Assembly (NCBI GenBank): GCA_946531785.1 | Contig: CAMNAT010000157.1 | Span: forward strand, 1-5,837 | Length of the DNA: 5,837 bases | Source of the DNA: an uncultured Oscillospiraceae bacterium | GTDB lineage: Bacteria > Bacillota > Clostridia > UBA1381 | Direction of reading: 5' to 3' | Part shown: positions 1 through 5,837 of the stretch, piece by piece | Layout of the letters: every line of letters starts with the position of its first letter | Position numbering within the stretch: the stretch's first letter is position 1 | The notes under the pieces: model-generated | Told to the model about the DNA's origin: nothing | Databases searched by the model: none | What the model saw: the letters and a program-made list of their open reading frames with translations, nothing else | Position numbers and translations under genes: made by a program

Positions 1-562
1 TTATGCAGTCAACGAAATCGTTTGTGAAGGTCTCGGTAGTTACATATACTATCTTGTATTCCTGATGATCCTTTTTTATCTTATTCCCTATCGCGCACAT
101 AAGATGTGTTTTTCCGAGTCCGGAGTTTCCGTAAAGGAAAAGAGGATTATATATTTTTCCGGGATTTTCACTGGTGCTGATCGCAGCAGATGCGGCATAT
201 TCATTCGATGAGCCTATTACGAAATTTTCAAAGGTATATTTTTCGTTAAGTCCGGTGCTTTCATACTGAGGCTCGTTTATCTTTTTTCCGTCATTATTTA
301 TATATGCGTCCTTTTCATCCTCAAGTATTATATCAAGAGTTATCCTCTGACCTAAATGTGCCTCCAGTATGCTTTCGATCTTTTTCTTGAATCTGTATTC
401 TATCATATTACGGTTTATGGTAGTCGGAACGGCTATCGTGAATACCGAATCATTGAAGGCTACGGCAACAGCGGGTCTGACATGAACATTATAGCTTATC
501 TCATTGAGCATAGAGCTCTTAACAGCATCCTGTATCTGTTCCCAGATCTTATTGCAGTCCAT
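1..562 (-). CDS. dnaA: Chromosomal replication initiator DnaA, N-terminal 187 codons (3' part cut by window edge)
   Basis: DnaA binds DnaA boxes at the replication origin, forms an ATP-dependent filament that melts DNA and recruits the replicative helicase; it is also a transcription factor. The minus strand reads MDCNKIWEQIQDAV and stays open to the left edge, where one base of an incomplete codon remains. Domain I (helicase/regulator interaction) covers about residues 1-80, followed by a short linker (about 80-105). The AAA+ domain III starts near YTFENFVIGSSNEYA (109-123) and contains a perfect Walker A loop GNSGLGKTH at residues 145-153 (bases 104-130), then YVTTETFTNDF. Walker B, the sensor motifs and the DNA-binding domain IV lie outside the window. 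The ATG at 560-562 is supported by AGGAG (571-575 on the minus strand) with 8 nt spacing, and by the match to the family's N-terminus. The residue usually Trp in the domain I helix (Y-[DT]-T-W-[IF]-K/R-P) appears to be His27. The gene is divergent from the polyphosphate operon and likely autoregulated. Identity is very secure. Confidence 0.97.
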   Translation of the reverse strand, partial: MDCNKIWEQIQDAVKSSMLNEISYNVHVRPAVAVAFNDSVFTIAVPTTINRNMIEYRFKKKIESILEAHLGQRITLDIILEDEKDAYINNDGKKINEPQYESTGLNEKYTFENFVIGSSNEYAASAAISTSENPGKIYNPLFLYGNSGLGKTHLMCAIGNKIKKDHQEYKIVYVTTETFTNDFVDCI

Positions 563-585
563 ATTTCACGCTCCTTTTGTCATAA

Positions 586-603
586 AGTGAATAATTACTC
601 ACA
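586..603. promoter_or_regulatory. Pair of abutting, inverted DnaA-box-like 9-mers in the dnaA leader
   Basis: The plus strand reads TTACTCACA at 595-603, and the minus strand reads TTATTCACT from 594 down to 586. Each differs by one base from the DnaA box consensus TTATNCACA (position 4 in the first, position 9 in the second). They meet exactly at 594/595, forming an imperfect palindrome. They lie just downstream of the dnaA -10 box, over the predicted transcription start. Binding there by DnaA would repress its own gene, as is known for dnaA in other bacteria. The match is visible; binding is inferred. With only two imperfect boxes this is not by itself an origin. Confidence 0.5.
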
Positions 604-607
604 TTAT

Positions 608-636
608 ATTATATCATAAATCGTGATTTATTGCAA
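608..636 (-). promoter_or_regulatory. Predicted sigma-A promoter of dnaA
   Basis: On the minus strand, TTGCAA (bases 636-631) serves as the -35 box, followed by a spacer of exactly 17 nt and a perfect TATAAT (613-608). Transcription should start near 601, leaving a leader of about 38 nt before the dnaA ATG at 562. An overlapping second TATAAT at 608-603 exists but would give a 22-nt spacer, so it is the weaker choice. The spacer is occupied by a 16-bp palindrome, and the start site by DnaA-box-like sequences, so the promoter looks regulated. Confidence 0.75.
616..631. repeat. Perfect 16-bp palindrome inside the dnaA promoter spacer (candidate operator)
   Basis: The arms ATAAATC (616-622) and GATTTAT (625-631) are exact inverted repeats around a central GT. 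The element lies between the dnaA -10 and -35 boxes and touches the last base of the -35 box. With 7-bp arms and a 2-nt centre it is too tight to form a useful RNA hairpin and lies upstream of the dnaA start, so a dimeric DNA-binding protein is the more likely reader. It also lies roughly 58-73 bp upstream of the predicted start of the divergent operon, so one regulator could affect both directions. The cognate protein is not identifiable from the sequence. Confidence 0.55.
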
Positions 637-654
637 TATTTTATTTTTAAAAAC

Positions 655-682
655 TTGAATTTAGGTTTTTTTGTGTTATAAT
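655..682 (+). promoter_or_regulatory. Predicted extended -10 promoter of the MATE-ppx-ppk operon
   Basis: TGTTATAAT at 674-682 combines an extended -10 element (TGn) with a perfect TATAAT at 677-682. A moderate -35 match, TTGAAT (655-660), sits 16 nt upstream. Transcription should begin near 689, giving a leader of about 35 nt, too short for a riboswitch. The promoter is back-to-back with that of dnaA, with the two -35 boxes 18 bp apart. No other clear promoter or terminator was seen between here and the right edge, so this is probably the operon's main promoter. Confidence 0.75.
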
Positions 683-723
683 TATATTATATATGAAGAA
701 AAAGATATTCAGGTGATATTAAA

Positions 724-2100
724 ATGACTAATGAAAACAGAAATCCGTTGGCGTATGCGCCTATACCGGGGCTTATGGTAAAATTCGCGGTGCCGAGTAT
801 TGTTGCGATGCTCGTCGGGGCTTTATATAATATAGTAGATCAGCTTTTTATCGGACAGGCCATAGGACCTCTGGGGAATGCGGCGACAAATATAGCCTTC
901 CCCCTCTCTACGATGTGTATATCACTCGCTCTCATGTTCGGCATAGGCGGCGCGTCCTGCTTCAATCTTTCGCTGGGTCGCGGCGAAAAGGAAAAGGCTC
1001 CGTATTTTGCAGGAAACTCGTATTCTATGCTTGCGATATCGGGTATCGTTTTAGCGGTGATAACACTTATATTTCTTGATCCGATGCTGAGGTTCTTCGG
1101 CTCGCCGGAAAATGTAATGCCATATGCAAGAGACTATGTCAGCATAACGGCGATCGGATTTCCGTTTCTCATAATAACCGGAGGCGGAGGCCATTTAATC
1201 CGCGCCGACGGAAGCCCGCAGATGACTATGATATGTAATATAACGGGAGCGGTTATAAATACGATCCTTGACGCTCTCTTTGTCATGGTATTCGGATGGG
1301 GAATGGCAGGCGCGGCGATAGCTACGGTGATAGGTCAGATATGCTCATCTGCTCTTATTTTTTCATATCTTTTCAGATATAAGACCGTAAAGCTCGAAAA
1401 GAAGCATTTTATAATAAAAAAGGAATATACATTAAAGGCTGCATCCATCGGAATGGCTTCGTTTATAAACCAGATAGCCATGATGATAGTGATAATAGTT
1501 ATGAATAATTCCCTTAATTATTACGGCTCGCTTTCGGAATACGGAGCGGAAACAGCTCTCGCCTGTGTGGGTATCGTTATGAAGGTCAATCAGATATTAT
1601 TCTCTGTTGTTATAGGTATCGGTCAGGGATCTCAGCCGATAGAGAGCTTTAATTACGGAGCGAAGAATTATAAGCGTGTGAAGGATGCGTTTTTGGTGGC
1701 GGTGGCTGCCGGGATAGGGATATCGCTTATCGCCTGTATATTCTTTCAGACGATACCCGATAAGATCCTTTCTGTTTTCGGGAACGCGGATGAAAAATAT
1801 TTCGAGTTCGGCGCAAAGTTTTTCAGGATATTCCTGTTCTTTACCTTCCTGAATTCTCTGCAGCCTATAGTATCGACATTTTTCACATCTATCGGAAAGC
1901 CGGTAAGGGGTATAATACTCTCACTTTCAAGGCAGATAGTATTCTTTCTGCCGGTGCTTGTAGTACTTCCGGCTTTTATGGGAATGGACGGAATATTATT
2001 TACAGGGCCGTTATGTGATTTTCTGTCCGCGATGGTAGCAATATTTATGGCGGCAGCGGAGCTTAAAAATATGAGAAGGTTGGAGAAAGAAAATGGCTAA
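724..2100 (+). CDS. MATE-family multidrug/cation exporter (MepA/NorM-like)
   Basis: This is an inner-membrane secondary transporter of the MATE fold, a family that exports cationic drugs, dyes or metabolites in exchange for Na+ or H+. The 458-residue protein has a family-typical length and about 12 hydrophobic segments in two six-helix halves (roughly residues 15-217 and 235-445), separated by a charged loop near 219-235. Recognisable family motifs are the TM1 stretch with YNIVDQLFIG (35-44), GIGGAS (73-78), RADGSPQ (160-166), NTILDALFV (179-187), GAAIATVIGQ (196-205) and, in the second half, GIGQGSQP and FNYGAKNY (298-316). There is no cleavable signal peptide, as expected. The ATG is preceded by AGGTGAT (711-717) with 6 nt spacing and is the first gene after the predicted promoter. 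Its last 8 bp overlap the downstream ppx-like gene, so translation of the two is probably coupled. The substrate cannot be read from the sequence; drug export, metabolite export or a flippase-like role are all possible. The family call is secure, the function is not. Confidence 0.93.
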   Translation: MTNENRNPLAYAPIPGLMVKFAVPSIVAMLVGALYNIVDQLFIGQAIGPLGNAATNIAFPLSTMCISLALMFGIGGASCFNLSLGRGEKEKAPYFAGNSYSMLAISGIVLAVITLIFLDPMLRFFGSPENVMPYARDYVSITAIGFPFLIITGGGGHLIRADGSPQMTMICNITGAVINTILDALFVMVFGWGMAGAAIATVIGQICSSALIFSYLFRYKTVKLEKKHFIIKKEYTLKAASIGMASFINQIAMMIVIIVMNNSLNYYGSLSEYGAETALACVGIVMKVNQILFSVVIGIGQGSQPIESFNYGAKNYKRVKDAFLVAVAAGIGISLIACIFFQTIPDKILSVFGNADEKYFEFGAKFFRIFLFFTFLNSLQPIVSTFFTSIGKPVRGIILSLSRQIVFFLPVLVVLPAFMGMDGILFTGPLCDFLSAMVAIFMAAAELKNMRRLEKENG

Positions 2101-3604
2101 GATAACACTTTTTGCGGCAATAGATATAGGCTCGTCACAGCTGAGCATGAAGATATTCCAGCTCAGCAAGGAGAGCGGGATAACGGTAATTGACTCGTGC
2201 CAGAGTAATCTTTCTATCGGAAAGGAAGCATATAACACGGGCAAGATCAGCTATGAGCTTACAAATGAGATATGCTCATGTCTTGAAAGCTTCAAGCGCG
2301 TTATGAACGAGTACGGCGTGACGGAATATATCTGCTATGCGACCTCGGCTGTGCGCGAGGCTGAAAACAGCGAGTATATAAGAGATCAGATACTCATAAG
2401 GACAGGTCTTAAGATGGGCATAGTTTCAAATGAGGAGGAGATATTCCTTCATCATAAGGCGCTTGCTTTAAATATGAAAAAATTTGACGATATCATAGCC
2501 GGCGGTGCGCTTATAATAGATGTGTCGGCAGGCGGTGCTCAGATATCGAGCTATGAGGGATCGGAGCTTAAATTTTCGCAGGATCTGCCGCTCGGCTCTA
2601 TGCGTATGATAGAGATAATGTCGGGCGTGAACAATTCTACGATAGAATTTTCAGAGCTTGTAAAGAAGCATATAAATAATATGCTCGATCTTTATAAGGG
2701 TAATGTGTTTACAGACCCAAGCTATGAGTCGGTTATAATAACCGGCTCGCAGTCTGATAATATACGGTCGGCTCTCGGCGTTAAAAAGGATATGATAAAG
2801 GCTGAAAAATTCGAGGAGCTGTATAATGAGATAGTGGAGTCCGGCTTTTATGAGTTCGGGGATAAATACGGCTTCACATATGAGGATTCACGCCGGATAA
2901 TGGCGTCGTTGCTTTTATATATACCGTTCATAAAAGGGAAAAAGCTGTATATGCCGAGCGTTGAGTTCACCGACGGTATCTGCGTTGAGTATGCGGAAAA
3001 AACAAAATTCACTCATACAAAGCATATATTTACAAATGATATTTTATCGAGCGCAATGTATTATGCCGGAAGATATAATATAAACAAGGCTCACGCGCAG
3101 AAGACGATGGAGTATTGTTCGGAGATATTCAAGGCGTTATCAAAAAAATTCGGGCTGTCAAAATATGACGAGCTGATATTAAAGGTTGCCGCGATCTATG
3201 CCGATACGGGTATGTATATAGATATTAACGATATATGCCGTCATTCGTATAATATAAAGATATCGAGCAAGCTTCTGGGCTTGTCAAACCGCGAGAATGA
3301 TATGATAGCGTATGTTCTGTTGTTTAAAAACGGGATAAATAAAGAGACAGAGGAATACAGATATCTTTCAAAATCAAGAAGGCTGAGGATATCAAAGCTA
3401 TCGTCGATATTATCTATTGCTACAGCCCTTGACTGCGAGTACAGACAGAATATAAAGAGCATCAGGGTAGCATTGAAAAATGACGAGCTCACGATAACGG
3501 CAACGGCTGATAATGATATCACAATGGAGCAATGGCAGTTCAGCGAGAGCGCAAGATTTTTTGAAGAAGTGTTTGGTATAAAGGCTGTTTTAAAGAGGAG
3601 CTAA
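2093..3604 (+). CDS. ppx: Ppx/GppA-family (exopolyphosphatase-like) protein with C-terminal HD-like domain
   Basis: Members of this ASKHA-fold family remove terminal phosphate from polyphosphate or hydrolyse pppGpp. The N-terminal half (about 1-300) shows the phosphate-1 loop AAIDIGSSQLS (8-18), ATSAVREA (83-90), the acidic SNEEE segment (112-116, holding the expected catalytic Glu) and LPLGSMRM (165-172). The second phosphate loop, usually D-[IV]-GGGS-x-[EQ], reads DVSAGGAQ (143-150); the final Gln is, from memory, common in the Clostridial ppk-linked branch, but the SAGG core is unusual. The C-terminal half (about 310-440) resembles the family's HD domain, yet where LHD-x-G is expected it reads YADTG (369-373), so the HD histidine is replaced by Ala370; the later HSYN (384-387) is kept. 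The frame is intact over 503 residues, so it is not a pseudogene. The start is set by GGAG (2082-2085), 7 nt before the ATG, overlapping the MATE gene. It lies 1 bp upstream of ppk, which supports a role in polyphosphate metabolism. Catalytic activity is uncertain; a sensor or regulator of PPK is an alternative. Confidence 0.88.
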   Translation: MAKITLFAAIDIGSSQLSMKIFQLSKESGITVIDSCQSNLSIGKEAYNTGKISYELTNEICSCLESFKRVMNEYGVTEYICYATSAVREAENSEYIRDQILIRTGLKMGIVSNEEEIFLHHKALALNMKKFDDIIAGGALIIDVSAGGAQISSYEGSELKFSQDLPLGSMRMIEIMSGVNNSTIEFSELVKKHINNMLDLYKGNVFTDPSYESVIITGSQSDNIRSALGVKKDMIKAEKFEELYNEIVESGFYEFGDKYGFTYEDSRRIMASLLLYIPFIKGKKLYMPSVEFTDGICVEYAEKTKFTHTKHIFTNDILSSAMYYAGRYNINKAHAQKTMEYCSEIFKALSKKFGLSKYDELILKVAAIYADTGMYIDINDICRHSYNIKISSKLLGLSNRENDMIAYVLLFKNGINKETEEYRYLSKSRRLRISKLSSILSIATALDCEYRQNIKSIRVALKNDELTITATADNDITMEQWQFSESARFFEEVFGIKAVLKRS

Positions 3605-3605
3605 T

Positions 3606-5699
3606 ATGGATAAATATATGAGACCGGAAAACTATATAAACCGCGAGCTGTCCTGGCTCGACTTCAATTTCAGGATACTTAATGAGGCGCGGGATAAAAA
3701 TCATCCGCTGCTTGAAAGAGTAAAATTCCTGGCAATAACCGCTTCTAATCTTGATGAGTTCTTCATGGTGCGCGTCGCTTCGCTTAAAAACGCAGGCTCG
3801 TCAAAAAAGCGAGATGCAGCGGGCATGACCGCAAAGGAGCAGCTTGCGGCGATATCCGAAAAAACTCACAGGCTCACAGATATGCAGTATTCGACATATT
3901 CAAGGAGTCTTATTCCGCTGCTTAAAAAGGAAAATATAAATATAACCACTGTAAAAAAGCTTACGGATGATGAAAAAAAGTATATAGACGAATATTATCA
4001 CAGAGAAATATATCCTATCCTCACGCCAATGGCGGTGGATTCTTCACGCCCCTTCCCTCTCATACATAACAGGGCGCTCAATATCTGCGCGCTCGTTGAG
4101 AGAAAGGGAAAGAAGGGCTTTGTTACCGTTCAGGTGCCGGGGATATGTCCGAGGGTGATACAGCTTCCGGGTGAGGATACCTTTATACTTATAGAGGATG
4201 TGATAAAGACCTATCTTCCGGAGCTTTTCACAAGCTATGAGATAATAAACAGCAGTGTTTACCGGGTCATGCGTGACGCGGATATACCGCTTGATGAGGA
4301 TGATATAGACGACCTTATGCATGAGGTGCAGAAGAGTCTTAAAAAGCGCGAGCGCAGCGAGGTCATAAGACTTGAAACGGATGACAGCATAGACAAGGAG
4401 CTTCTTCAGATGATCTGTAAGGAGCTGAATGTGAAAAAGAGCGACATCTATCTTATAAACGGTCCGATAGATCTGACATTCCTGAATAAGATCTATTCAG
4501 CCGGAGATGATAAATATAAATATGAGCCGTTCACATCTCAAACTGAAAAAAGGCTTGTCGGATGCGAAAGCATCTTTGACGAGATCAAAAAAGGAGATCT
4601 GTTCTTCCATCATCCGTATTCATCCTTTGAGCCGGTGGTGAGATTTGTTGAGGAAGCGGCAGCCGATAAGGAAACGCTTGCGATAAAGCAGACTCTTTAC
4701 CGCGTGAGCGGCAACTCCCCCATCATCCGCGCTCTTGAAATAGCGGCGCAGAACGGCAAGGCGGTAACGGTGCTTGTCGAGCTGAAGGCGAGATTTGACG
4801 AGAGTAATAACATAGTATGGGCGCGGAAACTCGAAAAAGCGGGCTGCCATGTCATATACGGAGTCAGGGGATTAAAGACTCATTCAAAGATAACCGAGAT
4901 AATAAGACGAGAGGATACGGGCATAATAAAATATGTGCATCTTGCGACAGGCAACTATAACGATGTTACAGCGCATTTCTATACTGACATGGGCATAATG
5001 ACCTGCCGCAGAGAATACGGCGATGATTCCGGAGCGTTCTTCAATATGATATCCGGCTTTTCCGAGCCGAAGCATTGGAATAAGCTTATCATCGCGCCTA
5101 TATGGCTGAGGGAGCGCACTGAAAAGCTGATAGAGCGCGAGATAAGCCATGCCAAGGCAGGACGGAAGGCGCATATAATAGCAAAGATGAATTCGCTCGT
5201 TGATCCGAGAATAATTGCTCTCCTTTACAAGGCATCTGCCGCGGGAGTTAAGATAGACCTTATCGTCAGAGGTATCTGCTGTCTGAGGGCGCAGGCAAAG
5301 GGCTTGTCGGAAAATATAACAGTCCGCTCGATAACCGGACGATATCTTGAGCATGCGCGTATCTACTATTTCTATAATGACGGCGAGGAGGATATATTCT
5401 GCGCGTCCGCGGACTGGATGAACAGGAATCTGGATAAGCGTATAGAGATAATGTTCCCGATAGAGGACGAAGGTATAAAGGCGGAGATCATGCATGTGCT
5501 GGATGCTCAGCTATCCGATACCCTGCGAGCCTCTGTGCAGATCGACGGTGAGTATTCAAAAACAGATCTGCGCGGGAAAAAGAAGCTTGATTCACAGATA
5601 CTTCTCATGAAGGAAGCCGAGGACGCGTGCCGGGAGAAAAAAACCAAGAAAATTATAAAGACATTCATTCCCATGGAAAAGCCGGAGGATAGTGTATGA
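3606..5699 (+). CDS. ppk: Polyphosphate kinase 1 (ATP:polyphosphate phosphotransferase)
   Basis: PPK1 reversibly transfers the gamma-phosphate of ATP onto inorganic polyphosphate, the chief route of polyP synthesis in bacteria; it is oligomeric and often membrane-associated. The 697 residues match the usual length (about 690). The N-terminal domain opens with YINRELSWLDFNFRILNEA (10-28) and ASNLDEFFMVRV (46-57); the helical/head domain runs to about 310; two phospholipase-D-like catalytic domains follow. The autophosphorylated histidine is His426 in GLKTHSK, and the second catalytic histidine is His583 in YLEHARIYYF, corresponding to E. coli His435 and His592 with a constant offset of 9. With the same offset, the metal/phosphate-site arginines 375 and 405 fall on Arg366 (TLYRVSG) and Arg396 (ELKARFDE). 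Also present are YVHLATGNYND (443-453), KMNSLVDP (527-534) and SADWMNRNLDKR (601-612). All expected active-site residues are intact, so it should be active. GAGGAG (3595-3600) lies 5 nt before the ATG, 1 bp after the ppx-like stop. A charged tail of about 40 residues follows the conserved core. Confidence 0.97.
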   Translation: MDKYMRPENYINRELSWLDFNFRILNEARDKNHPLLERVKFLAITASNLDEFFMVRVASLKNAGSSKKRDAAGMTAKEQLAAISEKTHRLTDMQYSTYSRSLIPLLKKENINITTVKKLTDDEKKYIDEYYHREIYPILTPMAVDSSRPFPLIHNRALNICALVERKGKKGFVTVQVPGICPRVIQLPGEDTFILIEDVIKTYLPELFTSYEIINSSVYRVMRDADIPLDEDDIDDLMHEVQKSLKKRERSEVIRLETDDSIDKELLQMICKELNVKKSDIYLINGPIDLTFLNKIYSAGDDKYKYEPFTSQTEKRLVGCESIFDEIKKGDLFFHHPYSSFEPVVRFVEEAAADKETLAIKQTLYRVSGNSPIIRALEIAAQNGKAVTVLVELKARFDESNNIVWARKLEKAGCHVIYGVRGLKTHSKITEIIRREDTGIIKYVHLATGNYNDVTAHFYTDMGIMTCRREYGDDSGAFFNMISGFSEPKHWNKLIIAPIWLRERTEKLIEREISHAKAGRKAHIIAKMNSLVDPRIIALLYKASAAGVKIDLIVRGICCLRAQAKGLSENITVRSITGRYLEHARIYYFYNDGEEDIFCASADWMNRNLDKRIEIMFPIEDEGIKAEIMHVLDAQLSDTLRASVQIDGEYSKTDLRGKKKLDSQILLMKEAEDACREKKTKKIIKTFIPMEKPEDSV

Positions 5700-5837
5700 A
5701 AAATGTACTTATAACCGGCGGGAGCCGCGGCATAGGCGCGGCATGTGTAAGAGCTTTTATGAAAAACGGCTTCCGCGTGTTTTTTACCTATAAAGAAAAT
5801 GAAAATGCGGCAAAGAAGCTGGAAAAGGAAACGGGCG
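5696..5837 (+). CDS. Short-chain dehydrogenase/reductase (FabG-like), N-terminal 47 codons only
   Basis: The reading frame starts MKNVLITGGSRGIGAACVR and remains open to the right edge, one base into codon 48. TGGSRGIG at residues 7-14 is the classical SDR Rossmann dinucleotide-binding motif TGxxxGIG; the Arg in that loop tends to favour NADP(H). The following helix and second strand (RVFFTYKENENAAKKLEKE) also fit. GGAGG (5684-5688) lies 7 nt before the ATG, and the ATGA overlap with the ppk stop points to translational coupling and operon membership. Candidates include 3-oxoacyl-ACP reductase (FabG) or the related YmfI-type reductase that matures elongation factor P in some Firmicutes. The catalytic Ser-Tyr-Lys residues and substrate loop are outside the window, so the substrate is unresolved. 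Confidence 0.88.
   Translation, partial: MKNVLITGGSRGIGAACVRAFMKNGFRVFFTYKENENAAKKLEKETG

Noticed and set aside
574..585. Spo0A-box-like TGACAAA on the minus strand in the dnaA leader
   Set aside because: It has one mismatch to TGNCGAA over only seven positions in AT-rich DNA next to the ribosome binding site; too weak to call.
356..619. Open frame of 87 codons on the plus strand
   Set aside because: It is antisense to dnaA and runs into the dnaA promoter region; it has no ribosome binding site and no recognisable domain, whereas the minus-strand DnaA match is unambiguous.
563..723. Full chromosomal origin (oriC) in the divergent intergenic region
   Set aside because: The AT-richness and proximity to dnaA are suggestive, but only two imperfect DnaA-box-like 9-mers are present, with no box cluster or convincing DnaA-trio run. 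The origin may lie beyond the left edge on the dnaA-dnaN side.
689..723. Riboswitch or attenuator upstream of the MATE gene
   Set aside because: The predicted leader is only about 35 nt and shows no strong stem or terminator-like hairpin with a U-tract.
2011..2244. Minus-strand open frame spanning the MATE/ppx junction, and similar ones at 3241-3522, 4044-4322 and 4620-4850
   Set aside because: All are antisense shadows of well-supported genes, without their own start signals or recognisable motifs.
2093..3604. Ppx-like gene as a decaying pseudogene
   Set aside because: Although motifs are degenerate, the 503-codon frame is intact, has a good ribosome binding site, keeps the codon style of its neighbours and is packed between two intact genes.
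4884..5495. 203-codon open frame on the minus strand within ppk
   Set aside because: It is opposite the fully conserved PPK catalytic region, has no plausible Shine-Dalgarno and no family-like composition; it is a by-product of codon bias in ppk.

Overview
The window looks like ordinary chromosomal core DNA from a low-to-moderate GC Firmicute, most likely a gut-type Clostridia (Oscillospiraceae/Ruminococcaceae or Lachnospiraceae-like). The grounds are a DnaA with the Clostridia-style Walker A loop GNSGLGKTH, strong GGAG-type ribosome binding sites, a clear preference for the isoleucine codon ATA in every gene, and a Ppx/GppA protein of the type found next to ppk in Clostridia. Genus cannot be fixed from this sequence. 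Codon style is uniform across all genes, and I see no mobile element, CRISPR array, rRNA or tRNA.

Layout. Positions 1-562, minus strand: the first 187 codons of dnaA (replication initiator), running off the left edge. Positions 563-723: a very AT-rich divergent intergenic region (604-700 is about 85% A+T). It holds two back-to-back sigma-A-type promoters, one for dnaA and one for the rightward genes. Inside the dnaA promoter are a perfect 16-bp palindrome between the -35 and -10 boxes and, over the predicted start of transcription, two abutting inverted 9-mers that each differ by one base from the DnaA box. Positions 724-5837, plus strand: one tightly packed operon made of a MATE-family exporter, a Ppx/GppA-family protein with a C-terminal HD-like domain, polyphosphate kinase (ppk), and the start of a short-chain dehydrogenase/reductase cut by the right edge. 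The genes overlap by 8 bp, are separated by 1 bp, and overlap by 4 bp (ATGA) in turn. Each has its own Shine-Dalgarno sequence, so they are probably co-transcribed from the promoter at 655-682 and partly translationally coupled.

How the genes work together. PPK makes polyphosphate from ATP, and the Ppx-family partner would be expected to bind or hydrolyse it, so the centre of the operon is a polyphosphate synthesis/turnover pair. The exporter and the reductase have no obvious mechanistic link to polyphosphate. The Ppx-like protein carries substitutions in its second phosphate-binding loop and has lost the HD histidine, so its hydrolase activity is uncertain.

I found no evidence for an undescribed multi-gene system. 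The most informative non-coding signals are the compact dnaA control region and its adjacency to a polyphosphate operon. The most informative protein signal is the degenerate Ppx.
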